A stretch of 52,818 nucleotides of DNA from Paracoccaceae bacterium (GCA_026709265.1 JAPOTI010000104.1:1-52818); one strand, 5' to 3'; positions 8,060 through 18,012 are shown, counted from the first letter of the stretch. Notes: generated from the sequence alone by a model not told the origin. Program-made: numbers and translations.

Positions 8060-9913
8060 ATGGCAAAATCGCGCCGGGCCAAAGGGGCCAACATTTTTGT
8101 TTGGATTCTACTGGGCCTGTTGATTCTCGGGCTTGCCGGGTTCGGTATCGGCAATTTCACCAATTCAGTCTCAACGATTGGGGCCGTTGGTGATGAAGAA
8201 ATCACCGTGGATGACTACTATCAGCAATTGCAAGAAGAAATCAATGTCTATGCACGCCTCACCGGACAGCGCTTGACAGGAAACCAGGCTGTGCGTTCAG
8301 GACTGGGACAACGGGCCCTTGAAACCCTGGTTCTCGAGGCGGCAATCGACAATGAAGCTGCAGATGTCGGAATTTCAGTCAGCGACGAGACCATTTTTAC
8401 CGTCCTCTCGGCAATGCCGCAATTTCGTGGTGACGACGGGACCTTTAACCGCGACTCTTACAATTTTGTCCTTGATCGTCTTGGCTTGACAGCTGCAGAA
8501 TTCGACCTGGATATACGTCAGGCTGAAACCCGCGCCCTGATCGAAACGACCGTCAGTGGGGGCATCCCACCCTCCGAACCACTGGTTTCGCATCTGATGG
8601 ACTATTATCTCACAAGCCGTGAAGTCACCTGGGCAGCAATCCCCGATGAAATCGTCGCAAATGATATTCCCGAACCGGGTGAGGAGGATTTACGCCGTTA
8701 CTATAACGAGAACGAACCTGAATTCACGCGGCCAGAGATCCGGCACCTCACCGTCGCATGGATCAACCCGGACATGATTGCTGACACGGACGCAATTCCC
8801 GAGTCGCGTGTTCGTGACCTCTACGACCAGCGTCAGACCGAGTTTTCTCGCCCGGAGCGCAGGGATATTTCCCGGCTGGTATTTCCCGATCTGCAACAGG
8901 CACAGGCGGCAAAGGAGCGGCTTGATACAAGCGACATCACGTATGAAGAACTGGCCAGTGACATGGGCGTTGTCCTTGCTGACATCTCACTCGGACCCGT
9001 GACGCGTGAAACCTTGACCGATGCGGCTGCTGACGCCATCTTCACCAGCGAGTCGGCTGAAATCGTCGGGCCGGTCGAATCCACTCTCGGCCCGGCTTTG
9101 TTTCAGATCAATGCCATTCTTGGTGCACATTTCACACCTTTTGAGGTCGCCAAGGACGGGCTGGCAAGAGAGCTGGCTCTGGAAGATGCACAATCTGCAA
9201 TTGTCAGCAACATCTCCGGTTACGAAGACCTGCTGGCCGGCGGTGCAACGATTGAGGAACTTGCGTCCGAAACAGAGTTGCGTTTGGAAACAATCGATTT
9301 CGACGAGAATGTAACAGCAGGCATTGCCGGTTTCGCCGCTTTCCGCAATGCGGCCTTGGCGGCGACTGCCGACGACTTCCCGGAAATTACCGAGCTTCCA
9401 GGAGGTGGACTGTTTGCCTTGCGTCTTGATCGAATCAGTGAACCTGAACTGCAGCCATTCGACGACGTCCGGAACGAGGTCATTGCCGGATGGAATACGC
9501 AAATTGTCGCAGAGAAACTGGAGGCGCGAGCTCGCGAAATTGCCGATGCAATGAATACGGGAAGCACGTTTGCCGATTTTGCGCTATCCGGCACGACTGC
9601 GGAGGCTGTCACGCGCACCGGTTTTTTTCCAGATGTACCAGCAACGCTTGTTGAAACTGCATTTGCGGCAGATATCGGCGACACCTCCGTCTATGGATTT
9701 GGCAGAGAGTGGGGCGTGCTGTATGTCCGGTCTGAAACGCCTTTTGACGAATCAAGCGAGAATGCCGCGCAAACTCTCAACGCATTGAACACACAGTTAA
9801 CCGCTGCAATCGCCCGAGATACAATCGCCCTCTACAGTAACCAGGTGCGGCTTGAGGCCGGATTGCAACTCGAGTTGGAAGTGATTGATGCCATCCACGC
9901 ACAGCTTCCCTGA
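8060..9913 (+). CDS. ppiD: PpiD-like peptidyl-prolyl isomerase / membrane-anchored chaperone
   Basis: This 617-residue protein has one N-terminal membrane anchor (about residues 11-33, IFVWILLGLLILGLAGFGIG) and a large periplasmic part, the plan of PpiD. It begins with a SurA-like chaperone segment (about 35-170). The middle region (about 220-370) corresponds to the parvulin-like domain but is diverged, so isomerase activity is uncertain. The role is assisting folding of proteins leaving the Sec translocon. ATG 8060 follows an AGGATGG ribosome-binding site. The trpE start is 11 bases after its stop, so the two are probably co-transcribed; this neighbourhood is common in alphaproteobacteria. 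Confidence 0.85.
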   Translation: MAKSRRAKGANIFVWILLGLLILGLAGFGIGNFTNSVSTIGAVGDEEITVDDYYQQLQEEINVYARLTGQRLTGNQAVRSGLGQRALETLVLEAAIDNEAADVGISVSDETIFTVLSAMPQFRGDDGTFNRDSYNFVLDRLGLTAAEFDLDIRQAETRALIETTVSGGIPPSEPLVSHLMDYYLTSREVTWAAIPDEIVANDIPEPGEEDLRRYYNENEPEFTRPEIRHLTVAWINPDMIADTDAIPESRVRDLYDQRQTEFSRPERRDISRLVFPDLQQAQAAKERLDTSDITYEELASDMGVVLADISLGPVTRETLTDAAADAIFTSESAEIVGPVESTLGPALFQINAILGAHFTPFEVAKDGLARELALEDAQSAIVSNISGYEDLLAGGATIEELASETELRLETIDFDENVTAGIAGFAAFRNAALAATADDFPEITELPGGGLFALRLDRISEPELQPFDDVRNEVIAGWNTQIVAEKLEARAREIADAMNTGSTFADFALSGTTAEAVTRTGFFPDVPATLVETAFAADIGDTSVYGFGREWGVLYVRSETPFDESSENAAQTLNALNTQLTAAIARDTIALYSNQVRLEAGLQLELEVIDAIHAQLP

Positions 9914-9924
9914 ATATCCCGACT

Positions 9925-11457
9925 ATGGCAATTTTTCCCTCCTTTTCAGAATTTAAGACAGAATTTCAGGGCGGGCAGAACCAGGTTGTTTATGCTCCGC
10001 TCGCCGCCGATCTCGATACCCCGGTATCTCTGATGCACAAGCTGACTGGTGCTGCCAACTATAGTTTCATCCTGGAATCGGTGACCGGCGGCGAGATACG
10101 CGGACGCTATTCCATAATCGGGATGGATCCAGACGTGGTCTGGAAATGTCATGACGGCATCGCGCGAATCAGCTGTGACCAAGAGTCCAGCTTCAAGCGA
10201 TGGATCGATGAAGCGGATGCCCCCTTCACGTCTCTCAGACATCTCATAAAACGCAGTCGCATTGACCTGCCGACGGATCTGCCGGCAAGTTCAGCCGGTC
10301 TGTTCGGCTATCTTGGCTACGACATGGTCCGTCTCGTGGAAGATCTTCCGCAAATCAATCCGGATCCCTTGAATCTTCCCGATGCCATACTTTTTCGACC
10401 CACAATCATCGCTGTTCTCGATGGCGTTAAAAGCGAGGTTATAGTGGTCAGTCCAGCCTGGGCTGACAGCGGTCTCAATGCTCAGGATGCTTTTGATCAG
10501 GCCCGCGAACGTGTCTTGAATGCCGTGCAGAAAATTGAATCACGCCAGGAGCCACAAAAACGCAATCTTGGCACACCCCGCGCATTGCGGGATCCGATAT
10601 CCAACCTTTCGCGGGAGACATACAGGGAGGTCGTTGACCGCGCCAAGCACTATATTCGCGCCGGCGACGTCTTTCAGGTCGTGCCGAGCCAGCGCTGGAA
10701 ACAGGAATTTGATTTGCCACCCTTTGCGCTTTACCGTGCCTTGCGGCGCACGAATCCATCACCTTTCATGTTCTTCTTCAATTTTGGTGACTTCCAGATC
10801 ATCGGTGCCAGTCCAGAAATTCTTGTCCGCGTCTTTGACCGTGAGATTACCCTGCGCCCGATTGCCGGAACAAGGCCACGCGGCGCAGACCCGGCAGAAG
10901 ACCAACAGCTTGCCGACGAACTCCTGGGAGACGCAAAAGAACGTGCCGAACATCTGATGCTTCTGGATCTCGGAAGAAACGATGTCGGGCGTGTCAGTCG
11001 AATCGGTACCGTTCGCCCGACCGAGACTTTCGTGATCGAACGCTACTCGCATGTCATGCATATTGCTTCCAATGTCACTGGAGAATTGGCTGAGGGCGAG
11101 GATGCCCTCTCGGCGTTGCTTGCCGGACTGCCAGCGGGCACGGTGGCCGGCGCTCCCAAAGTACGCGCGATGGAGATCATTGATGAACTTGAGCCCGAAA
11201 AACGCGGTGTTTATGCAGGCGGCGTTGGATATTTCTCGGCGAATGGCGACATGGATATGTGCATCGCGCTGCGCACTGCAGTTCTCAAGGATCGTCATCT
11301 CTACATTCAGGCGGGTGGCGGAATCGTGCACGACAGTGACCCGGATGTGGAATGGAAAGAAACTGTCGACAAGTCCCGGGCCCTGAGACGCGCCGCGGAA
11401 AATGCCGCTATGTTCACCGGATACGACACATCAATTGGCGATGGGTTGAAGAATTGA
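9925..11457 (+). CDS. trpE: anthranilate synthase component I
   Basis: This 510-residue TrpE converts chorismate and ammonia (from TrpG) into anthranilate, the first step of tryptophan synthesis. The N-terminal LESVTGGEIRGRYSIIG resembles the tryptophan feedback-binding element. Chorismate-binding motifs follow in order: AGDVFQVVPSQRW, RPIAGTRPRG (near 310), LLDLGRNDVGRV (near 345), AGTVAGAPKVRAMEII (near 403) and QAGGGIVHDSDP. Length and motifs are normal, so it looks functional. No leader peptide or attenuator is visible, and the gene follows ppiD by 11 bases, so it probably lacks its own promoter. Confidence 0.97.
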   Translation: MAIFPSFSEFKTEFQGGQNQVVYAPLAADLDTPVSLMHKLTGAANYSFILESVTGGEIRGRYSIIGMDPDVVWKCHDGIARISCDQESSFKRWIDEADAPFTSLRHLIKRSRIDLPTDLPASSAGLFGYLGYDMVRLVEDLPQINPDPLNLPDAILFRPTIIAVLDGVKSEVIVVSPAWADSGLNAQDAFDQARERVLNAVQKIESRQEPQKRNLGTPRALRDPISNLSRETYREVVDRAKHYIRAGDVFQVVPSQRWKQEFDLPPFALYRALRRTNPSPFMFFFNFGDFQIIGASPEILVRVFDREITLRPIAGTRPRGADPAEDQQLADELLGDAKERAEHLMLLDLGRNDVGRVSRIGTVRPTETFVIERYSHVMHIASNVTGELAEGEDALSALLAGLPAGTVAGAPKVRAMEIIDELEPEKRGVYAGGVGYFSANGDMDMCIALRTAVLKDRHLYIQAGGGIVHDSDPDVEWKETVDKSRALRRAAENAAMFTGYDTSIGDGLKN

Positions 11458-11467
11458 GAAGCGTGCA

Positions 11468-12052
11468 ATGATTCTGCTGATCGACAATTATGACAGTTTC
11501 ACTTTTAACCTCGTCCAGTATCTTGGAGAACTCGGCGCAGAACCAAAAGTCTATCGCAATGATGCCATCAGTTGTGAACAGGCAATGCGCATGGATCCCG
11601 ATGCTATCGTCCTGTCTCCAGGCCCTTGCGACCCTGACAAGGCCGGAATCTGTCTGGAACTCGTGGCCACAGCGGCCCAGGCTCAACTGCCGCTATTTGG
11701 TGTTTGCCTCGGCCATCAGGCAATCGGCCAGGCATTTGGCGGTGAAATCGTACAATGCCACGAAATTATCCACGGAAAGATTTCCGAAATTCATCACAAT
11801 GGTGATTTCCTGTTCGCTGACCTGCTCAATCCGTTTTCAGCGACTCGTTACCATTCCCTGACGATTGCCCGGGATTCGCTGCCTGATGAGCTTGAGATAA
11901 CCGCCTGGACGGTCGACCGCGTTATCATGGGAATCAAGCACAGATCGCTACCAATCTATGGTGTGCAATTCCACCCTGAGAGTATTGAAACAAAAGACGG
12001 GCATGCCATTCTCCGCCAATTCTTGCAGACAGTGAGAGAGCGGGATGCGTAA
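11468..12052 (+). CDS. trpG: anthranilate synthase component II (glutamine amidotransferase)
   Basis: This 194-residue class I amidotransferase releases ammonia from glutamine for TrpE. The start [20 protein letters not shown] is the family hallmark. The nucleophile cysteine is in [15 protein letters not shown] near residue 80, and the His/Glu pair is in VQFHPESI near 168-170. It may also serve p-aminobenzoate synthesis, as no pabA is seen nearby. It starts 10 bases after trpE and overlaps trpD by eight bases. Confidence 0.96.
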   Translation: MILLIDNYDSFTFNLVQYLGELGAEPKVYRNDAISCEQAMRMDPDAIVLSPGPCDPDKAGICLELVATAAQAQLPLFGVCLGHQAIGQAFGGEIVQCHEIIHGKISEIHHNGDFLFADLLNPFSATRYHSLTIARDSLPDELEITAWTVDRVIMGIKHRSLPIYGVQFHPESIETKDGHAILRQFLQTVRERDA

Positions 12053-13061
12053 TCGACTTCAACCTTATATTGTCGCTGCATGCGCGCGTCCGCTGCAGAC
12101 AACAGAAGCCGAGGATGCCTTCAATCTGATGATGGACGGCGCAGCAACGGATGCCCAAATCTCTGGTCTTCTTGTGGCCTTGCGTATGCGCGGTGAAACA
12201 GTCGATGAGATTGCCGCTGCAGCGCGCGTCATGCGCGCGAAATGCAGGCCGGTCAAGGCACCCGATCATGCGATTGACGTGGTCGGGACCGGTGGCGACG
12301 GCAAGGGAACTCTCAACATCTCGACAGCGACCGCAATCGTGGTCGCCGCTGCCGGGATTCCCGTGGCCAAACATGGAAATCGTGGGATTTCATCGCAATC
12401 AGGTGCAGCCGATCTCCTGTCGCAGCTTGGGGTTAATGTCATGGCTGAACCGGAAATCACCGAGAAAGCCCTCAGGACCGTATCGATTGGCTTTATGATG
12501 GCTCCGGTGCACCATCCGGCCATGCGTCATGTTATGGCGGCGCGGCAGGAACTCGGAATGCGCACGATCTTCAATATACTGGGCCCGTTGACCAATCCCG
12601 CCGGTGTTCGCAGGCAATTGACCGGTGCTTATTCACGTGATTTGCTTCGCCCCATGGCGGAGACTCTGGGTCTTCTGGGGACGAAACGCGCGTGGCTCGT
12701 TCATGGAAAAGACGGGACCGATGAAGTTTCCATTTGTGGGACAACCGATGTGGTCGAACTGCATCATCAGGAACTGACAGAATTCACCATTGATCCTGAG
12801 GATGCAGGATTGAAGCGCCATGACATGTCAGAGATTTCCGGCGGCAGCCCGGGCGAGAATTTGGCAGCACTGGAACGGTTGCTGGACGGCGAACGGTTTG
12901 CGTACCGCGATGCCGTCCTGTTAAACGGTGCCGCATCCCTGATTGTCGCCGGAGACGTTGATTCATTATCCTTGGGGGTTGAACGATGTCGCGATGCCAT
13001 TGATTCAGGTCGGGCAAAATCCTGCGCAAGGCAGCTCGCGCAAGTCACCACGGCCGATTGA
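12045..13061 (+). CDS. trpD: anthranilate phosphoribosyltransferase
   Basis: This 338-residue TrpD joins anthranilate to phosphoribosyl pyrophosphate. Visible hallmarks are the PRPP-binding [14 protein letters not shown] near residues 80-93, the substrate loop [17 protein letters not shown], and [20 protein letters not shown]. Length is normal. It overlaps the end of trpG by eight bases and is followed three bases later by trpC, indicating one transcript. Confidence 0.97.
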   Translation: MRNRLQPYIVAACARPLQTTEAEDAFNLMMDGAATDAQISGLLVALRMRGETVDEIAAAARVMRAKCRPVKAPDHAIDVVGTGGDGKGTLNISTATAIVVAAAGIPVAKHGNRGISSQSGAADLLSQLGVNVMAEPEITEKALRTVSIGFMMAPVHHPAMRHVMAARQELGMRTIFNILGPLTNPAGVRRQLTGAYSRDLLRPMAETLGLLGTKRAWLVHGKDGTDEVSICGTTDVVELHHQELTEFTIDPEDAGLKRHDMSEISGGSPGENLAALERLLDGERFAYRDAVLLNGAASLIVAGDVDSLSLGVERCRDAIDSGRAKSCARQLAQVTTAD

Positions 13062-13064
13062 TCG

Positions 13065-13898
13065 ATGACCACCGTTCTGGATCGCATCGCCAGTTACAAA
13101 CGCGACGAGGTCAAAGAAGCCAAGGCCGCGCGACCTCTCAGTGCCATTCGGGAGATGGTTGCCGACACGCCGCCGCCCAAGGCTTTTCATTCAGCCCTCA
13201 GCGTTGCCACAGAGACAGGCTTTGGGCTGATCACGGAAATCAAGAAGGCGAGTCCATCAAAAGGCGTGATTTGTGCAGATTTTGCCCCATGTGAAGTCGC
13301 CGCTGCTTATCAGCGTGGCGGTGCCACCTGTCTGTCGATCCTGACCGATGGACCGAGCTTTCAGGGATCCCTTGAGGATTTACGCAGGGTCGCTCTCGAG
13401 ACGCCATTGCCGTGCCTGCGCAAGGACTTCCTGCTCGATCCCTATCAGGTCTGGGAGTCGCGCATCGCCGGCGCCGATTGCATCCTGCTGATCATGGCGA
13501 TGCTTTCTGACTCGATGGCCCGGGAAATTGAGGAGGCCGCAATTGAATGCGGAATGGATTGCCTTGTTGAGGTTCACAATGCCGAAGAATTGGCGCGAGC
13601 CAAGACACTGAAATCCCGTCTTATTGGTGTCAACAACCGGGATTTGCGAGATTTTTCCGTCTCGCTGTCAACGACGATCGAACTGTTGCCTTTCATGCCG
13701 CCTGAATCGCTGGTAGTCGCCGAGTCCGGCCTGTCGTACCGCGATGATTTGAATCATCTCGCTGCCGTCGGGGTTCGCTGCTTCTTGATTGGCGAAAGTC
13801 TGATGCGCGCTGTCGATCGCGAAATGGCCGTGCATAACCTGTTAAATCCACCCTTTCGTGCAAGGTCAGGTGATGAGCCGTTTGACTCACATCGATAA
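13065..13898 (+). CDS. trpC: indole-3-glycerol phosphate synthase
   Basis: This 277-residue TIM-barrel enzyme forms the indole ring precursor from carboxyphenylaminodeoxyribulose phosphate. Motifs include EIKKASPSKGVI (catalytic lysine), LRKDFLLDPYQV (second catalytic lysine), VEVHNAEEL, IGVNNRDL and VAESGLS. It is monofunctional, without the fused TrpF seen in enterobacteria. The trpF, trpB and trpA genes are not in this window and usually lie elsewhere in alphaproteobacteria. The last 26 bases overlap the start of moaC. Confidence 0.97.
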   Translation: MTTVLDRIASYKRDEVKEAKAARPLSAIREMVADTPPPKAFHSALSVATETGFGLITEIKKASPSKGVICADFAPCEVAAAYQRGGATCLSILTDGPSFQGSLEDLRRVALETPLPCLRKDFLLDPYQVWESRIAGADCILLIMAMLSDSMAREIEEAAIECGMDCLVEVHNAEELARAKTLKSRLIGVNNRDLRDFSVSLSTTIELLPFMPPESLVVAESGLSYRDDLNHLAAVGVRCFLIGESLMRAVDREMAVHNLLNPPFRARSGDEPFDSHR

Positions 13899-14364
13899 CG
13901 CTGGTGATACCCGGATGGTCGATGTCTCGGGCAAGGATATCACGGAGCGTATAGCCATTGCCCGCGGCCATGTTGCGCTGGATTCTGCCCTGTTCGACAT
14001 CATCAAGTGCCAGTCGGCAAAAAAAGGCGATGTTCTGTCTGTCGCACAACTGGCCGGAATCATGGGTGCAAAACAGACCTCATCGCTGATTCCGCTATGT
14101 CACCCCCTGCCCCTTTTGAATGTCGAGGTTGTTCTTCGCCCTGTTGATTCACCGCCACGGGTCGAAATTGAAGCGCGGGTGCGAACCACCGGGCGCACGG
14201 GTGTTGAAATGGAAGCGCTGACTGCGGTCTCGATCGCTGCCCTGACAGTCTACGATATGGTCAAGTCTGCTGGCCACGGAATGGAGATCAGGAATATTCG
14301 GCTGGTTGTTAAGGAAGGTGGAAAGTCCGGGCGGTTTGTGAGGGAAGCGGATGATCACCACTGA
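13873..14364 (+). CDS. moaC: cyclic pyranopterin monophosphate synthase
   Basis: This 163-residue MoaC acts in molybdenum cofactor synthesis, closing the cyclic pyranopterin after MoaA. The active-site segments are MGAKQTSSLIPLCHPLPL, TGRTGVEMEALTAVS and KSAGHGMEI. I chose ATG 13873 (MSRLTHID), preceded by AGGTCAGG; an in-frame GTG at 13858 would add five residues. The start lies within trpC and the end overlaps moeA by 14 bases, so it is embedded in the trp transcript, as in many alphaproteobacteria. Confidence 0.95.
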   Translation: MSRLTHIDNAGDTRMVDVSGKDITERIAIARGHVALDSALFDIIKCQSAKKGDVLSVAQLAGIMGAKQTSSLIPLCHPLPLLNVEVVLRPVDSPPRVEIEARVRTTGRTGVEMEALTAVSIAALTVYDMVKSAGHGMEIRNIRLVVKEGGKSGRFVREADDHH

Positions 14365-15577
14365 AGAGGCGCTGCGACGACTCTTTCATCTCATCAGACC
14401 CATTGACGACATCGAAACGGTCCCTCTGATCGAGGCTGTGGGTCGCGTGCTGGCAAAACCGGTTGTCAGCAACCGCAACCAACCACCTTTTGCGGTATCG
14501 GCGATGGATGGTTTTGCTGTCCGCGACGGAGATGCTGTCAAAGATGCCTGTCTCGAGATTATCGGCGAATCGGCTGCCGGGCGCGGTTGCAACCAGACAG
14601 TCAGGGCAGGGCAAGCCGTGCGGATCTTTACGGGTGCGCCGGTGCCAAGCGGAGCGGATCGCATCGTCCTGCAAGAAGATGCTCGTATGGAGGATGGTGA
14701 GGTGACCATCACGGGGGCACCGGGCAGCACGCCTCATATTCGCGCGACCGGGATTGATTTTTGCGTCGGCGCTGAGATTCCACCCCGTCAGATCCTGAAA
14801 GCAGACCTGATCTCTCTGATCGCGGCAATGAATGTGGCCACGGTCGACATTGTACGACGACCTGAAGTTGCCATCATCGCAACCGGAAATGAGCTCCGTA
14901 TGCCCGGTCATTCATCCGGGGCCGACGACATTATTGCCTCCTCGATTTTCGGTCTGGCCGCATTGCTCAAACTGGCCGGTGCGGTCCCACATATCCTTCC
15001 CATTGCGCAGGACAATTTGTCATCGCTGCAGAACTGTCTCGAAATGGCACACGCAGCTGATCTCATCGTCACTTTGGGCGGCGCATCGGTGGGCGACCAT
15101 GATCTGGTTATTCCTGCAGCGAGAGAGATGGGTTTTGAACTTGCATTTCATAAAGTGGCAATGCGTCCCGGCAAGCCGGTTTTTGCCGCGTCATCGCGCA
15201 ACGGACAGCCACTTGTTGGCCTGCCAGGAAATCCGGTCTCGGCGATGGTGTGCAGCCGGATACTGCTCTGGCCTGCAATTGGTGCCTTGCGGCATCTTGG
15301 TCAACATCCTGTGCAAAAAAGAAAAGCGCGGCTGGCGACCGCGGTGACATCCAATGGGCCGCGTGAGCATTTTATGCGTGCCGCCTGGCAGCACCGTCGA
15401 ACCAGCGATCCGCCGCTCGAGATTTTTGGGCAACAGGACAGTTCACTGGTCAGCGTGATGGCGCAAGCCGACGCTTTGGTGGTCCGCCCACCCTTCGACC
15501 CCGACCGTGCCGCTGGCGACTGGGTCGAATATATTGACCTCAGATCTCCACTTGACACATATTATGAACAGTTATAG
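14351..15577 (+). CDS. moeA: molybdopterin molybdenumtransferase
   Basis: This 408-residue MoeA inserts molybdate into adenylylated molybdopterin. Hallmarks: PPFAVSAMDGFAVRDGD near residues 45-61, the GASVGDHD loop near 243, and RPGKPVFAAS followed by GLPGNPVSAMV near 290. Length is typical. It overlaps moaC by 14 bases. Its 3' end carries the lexA promoter and operator: the TAG stop (15575-15577) overlaps the second half of the LexA box. Confidence 0.95.
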   Translation: MITTEEALRRLFHLIRPIDDIETVPLIEAVGRVLAKPVVSNRNQPPFAVSAMDGFAVRDGDAVKDACLEIIGESAAGRGCNQTVRAGQAVRIFTGAPVPSGADRIVLQEDARMEDGEVTITGAPGSTPHIRATGIDFCVGAEIPPRQILKADLISLIAAMNVATVDIVRRPEVAIIATGNELRMPGHSSGADDIIASSIFGLAALLKLAGAVPHILPIAQDNLSSLQNCLEMAHAADLIVTLGGASVGDHDLVIPAAREMGFELAFHKVAMRPGKPVFAASSRNGQPLVGLPGNPVSAMVCSRILLWPAIGALRHLGQHPVQKRKARLATAVTSNGPREHFMRAAWQHRRTSDPPLEIFGQQDSSLVSVMAQADALVVRPPFDPDRAAGDWVEYIDLRSPLDTYYEQL

Positions 15578-15580
15578 AAC
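15552..15580 (+). promoter_or_regulatory. lexA promoter with SOS (LexA) box
   Basis: GAAC at 15566-15569 and GAAC at 15577-15580 with seven bases between form the alphaproteobacterial LexA box (GTTC-N7-GTTC on the other strand). A TTGACA at 15552-15557 with a 17-base spacer to TAGAAC gives a plausible sigma-70 promoter whose -10 is covered by the box. This implies LexA represses its own gene. The site lies inside the end of moeA. Confidence 0.88.
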
Positions 15581-15625
15581 ACTTGTCTATCAGGTACAAA
15601 CAATAGTGGTAGAAAGGTGGAAAAT

Positions 15626-16303
15626 ATGCTGACCAAACGCCAACTTGATTTGTTGAAGTATATTGACAACCAGACCAAAATGAACGGTTACGCGCCTTCC
15701 TTTGATGAAATGAGAGAGGCAATGAAGTTGAAATCGAAATCGGGAGTTCATCGCCTGATCACAGCTCTGGTGGAACGCGGTTATTTGCAGCGTCTGGAAA
15801 ACCGTGCACGCGCGCTCGAAGTGGTTCGATTTCCCACAGGGACTGTGACCGCACATGCTCCGGCCAATATCCCCGCCATATCAACGCCATTCGACTGGCC
15901 TGCAGCAGAAGCGATGGGTGATACTATGGTGCCGTTGATGGGGCGTATTGCCGCAGGTTCGCCGATTGAGGCAATCAGCACCAAAGAAAGTGACATTGCG
16001 GTTCCGCCCGATCTGGTCAGTGGTATCGGTGAACATTTTGCACTCAAGGTTGTTGGTGATTCAATGATCGAGGTTGGAATTTTTGATAACGACACAGTGA
16101 TCATTCGCCGTCAGGACACCGCTGACAATGGCGAAATTATCGTGGCGCTGATACGGGGTGAGGAAGCAACCTTGAAACGGTTGCGCTGTCGCGGTCGTTC
16201 AATTGCCCTGGAAGCCGCCAATCCCGAATACGAAACACGCATGTATCGCGCCGATGAAATTAAGGTACAAGGCCGCCTCGTCGGACTGTTAAGAAGTTAT
16301 TGA
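15626..16303 (+). CDS. lexA: SOS response repressor LexA
   Basis: This 225-residue LexA represses DNA-damage genes and cleaves itself when RecA is active. Residues 1-65 form the winged helix ([13 protein letters not shown] start, recognition around SKSGVHRLI). The cleavage site Ala-Gly is at 110-111 ([11 protein letters not shown]). The catalytic serine is S146 (GDSMIEVG) and the lysine K184 (EATLKRL). All needed residues are present. I chose ATG 15626, about five bases after AAAGGTGG; a GTG at 15617 lies within that ribosome-binding site. Autoregulation is indicated by the upstream LexA box. Confidence 0.96.
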   Translation: MLTKRQLDLLKYIDNQTKMNGYAPSFDEMREAMKLKSKSGVHRLITALVERGYLQRLENRARALEVVRFPTGTVTAHAPANIPAISTPFDWPAAEAMGDTMVPLMGRIAAGSPIEAISTKESDIAVPPDLVSGIGEHFALKVVGDSMIEVGIFDNDTVIIRRQDTADNGEIIVALIRGEEATLKRLRCRGRSIALEAANPEYETRMYRADEIKVQGRLVGLLRSY

Positions 16304-16351
16304 TGTCCATGAATGTCTTCGGCGCGTGGCATCGTGCCTCAACCAAGATGG

Positions 16352-16364
16352 TACCTGTCAGGTA
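16352..16364. promoter_or_regulatory. short palindrome upstream of gltX
   Basis: TACCTG-T-CAGGTA is a perfect 13-base palindrome in the 86-base gap between lexA and gltX. It could be a protein-binding site in the gltX leader or promoter. No matching copy was noticed elsewhere in the window. Confidence 0.25.
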
Positions 16365-16389
16365 ATATGAAGGTGAAGGTGCACAGCAA

Positions 16390-17826
16390 GTGACTTCCTC
16401 GATGAATGTGGTCACCCGGTTCGCGCCTTCGCCAACCGGGCTGTTGCATATCGGCGGCGCGCGTACAGCCCTTTTCAACTGGCTCTATGCCCGTGGGCGC
16501 AGTGGAAAGTTTCTTCTGCGTATCGAGGATACTGACCAGGCACGCCAGCAGGAAGGGGCAGAAGCACATATTGTTGAAGGGTTAAGGTGGCTGGGTCTTG
16601 ACTGGGATGGCCCGCCCATCAGTCAGCGTGGGCGATACGAGCGCCATCAACAGGCGGCACATTCCTTAATCGAATCCGGTGCCGCCTATAAATGTTTCTC
16701 TGACCCGACTGAGATCGAAAACATTCGTACGGCTGCCAAGGAAAAAACCGGAAACTTTCATTTTCGCAGTCCATGGCGTGATACCGACAGCGCCGATCAT
16801 CCTAACAGACCTTTCTGCGTTCGGCTGAAACTTCCTGAAATTGGGGAGACAATGGTCAGTGATGTCGTGCATGGCAATATCAGCTGGAACAATGCCCAGT
16901 TTGACGATCTGGTCATTCTGCGCAGCGATGGCAGTCCGACCTATAATTTTGCGGTGGTGGTTGACGATCATGACATGGAGGTCACGCATGTCATTCGGGG
17001 GGATGATCATTTGAATAACACACCACGTCAGCAGTTTGTCTATGAAGCCTTCGGTTGGACATTACCGACATTTGCACATGTGCCGTTGCTCCATGATGAG
17101 CAAGGAAAGAAACTGACCAAACGCGGCCGCGCGACGGGGCTGGATGAATATGTGGAAGCAGGTATTCCCCCCGAGGCTATGCGGAACTACTTGGCGCGAC
17201 TGGGATGGAGCCATGGTGATGATGAGTTGTTCACCACCCAGCAAGCCCTCTCGTGGTTTGATCTTGGCGGGCTTCGTAAGTCTTCGGCACGGTTGGATTA
17301 TGACAAATTGTTGAGTCTGTCGCGTGCGCACCTTGCCGCTTGCGATGATGACATTATTGTCAACATGTTGGATGAATTTCGGACCCGGAGCGGCAGGCCT
17401 GCCCTTGATCGGGATCTCCGTGTGCGGGTGGTCACAGCAATTGGCCTACTCAAGTCCCGGGCCAGGTCTTTCATGGATCTGGATTCGCAACTCGGTTTTT
17501 TGGAACTGGTCCGCCCGATTTCGCTGGACGACGATGCCGAACAGATTCTTGATGCGGGCGGGCAGACATTACTCAGCAAACTCATGGCACGACTTGAAAA
17601 GACAAACTGGTCCGCCGATGAACTGGATGCCACCATTCGTGGTACCTGCCGTGATGAATCGGTTGGTTACGCCCGATTTGCGCGTCCCCTGCGGGCGGCT
17701 CTGACGGGTCGGACCCAAGCTCCCGGTGTCATTGAGATGATGCTGGCGCTCGGCCGCTCTGAAACAATCGCACGAATTCATGATGTGATACCATTCCGCG
17801 AAAGTTCCATAAGTTCAGACCCGTAG
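16390..17826 (+). CDS. gltX: glutamyl-tRNA synthetase
   Basis: This 478-residue class I synthetase charges tRNA-Glu. The HIGH-type motif is HIGGARTALFN (from about residue 20), and the KMSKS-type motif is the variant KLTKRGRAT (near 242). RIEDTDQAR and GDDHLNNTPRQ are also conserved. GTG 16390 is preceded by GAAGG at 10 bases; ATG 16402 four codons later is an alternative without a ribosome-binding site. It follows lexA directly; in several relatives comEC lies between them. GltX is the known target of E. coli HipA, and a hipBA pair lies 15 kb away, but nothing here links the two. Confidence 0.95.
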   Translation: MTSSMNVVTRFAPSPTGLLHIGGARTALFNWLYARGRSGKFLLRIEDTDQARQQEGAEAHIVEGLRWLGLDWDGPPISQRGRYERHQQAAHSLIESGAAYKCFSDPTEIENIRTAAKEKTGNFHFRSPWRDTDSADHPNRPFCVRLKLPEIGETMVSDVVHGNISWNNAQFDDLVILRSDGSPTYNFAVVVDDHDMEVTHVIRGDDHLNNTPRQQFVYEAFGWTLPTFAHVPLLHDEQGKKLTKRGRATGLDEYVEAGIPPEAMRNYLARLGWSHGDDELFTTQQALSWFDLGGLRKSSARLDYDKLLSLSRAHLAACDDDIIVNMLDEFRTRSGRPALDRDLRVRVVTAIGLLKSRARSFMDLDSQLGFLELVRPISLDDDAEQILDAGGQTLLSKLMARLEKTNWSADELDATIRGTCRDESVGYARFARPLRAALTGRTQAPGVIEMMLALGRSETIARIHDVIPFRESSISSDP

Positions 17827-18012
17827 GCAACACGACTGGTCTTTCATACAGCTTGACCAAAAATCGGCGTCGCAACGAATGAGGACCTTCGGGAAATGGG
17901 ATGATCAGGTTTCAAGCGCAATCACACCCCTGCCCCAACCTACGATCAGCTCACCGCTCTGCGCGGGTTTTCGAGAACGGAAACAGATCGCGTTATGAAG
18001 ATCGGGCACGAA

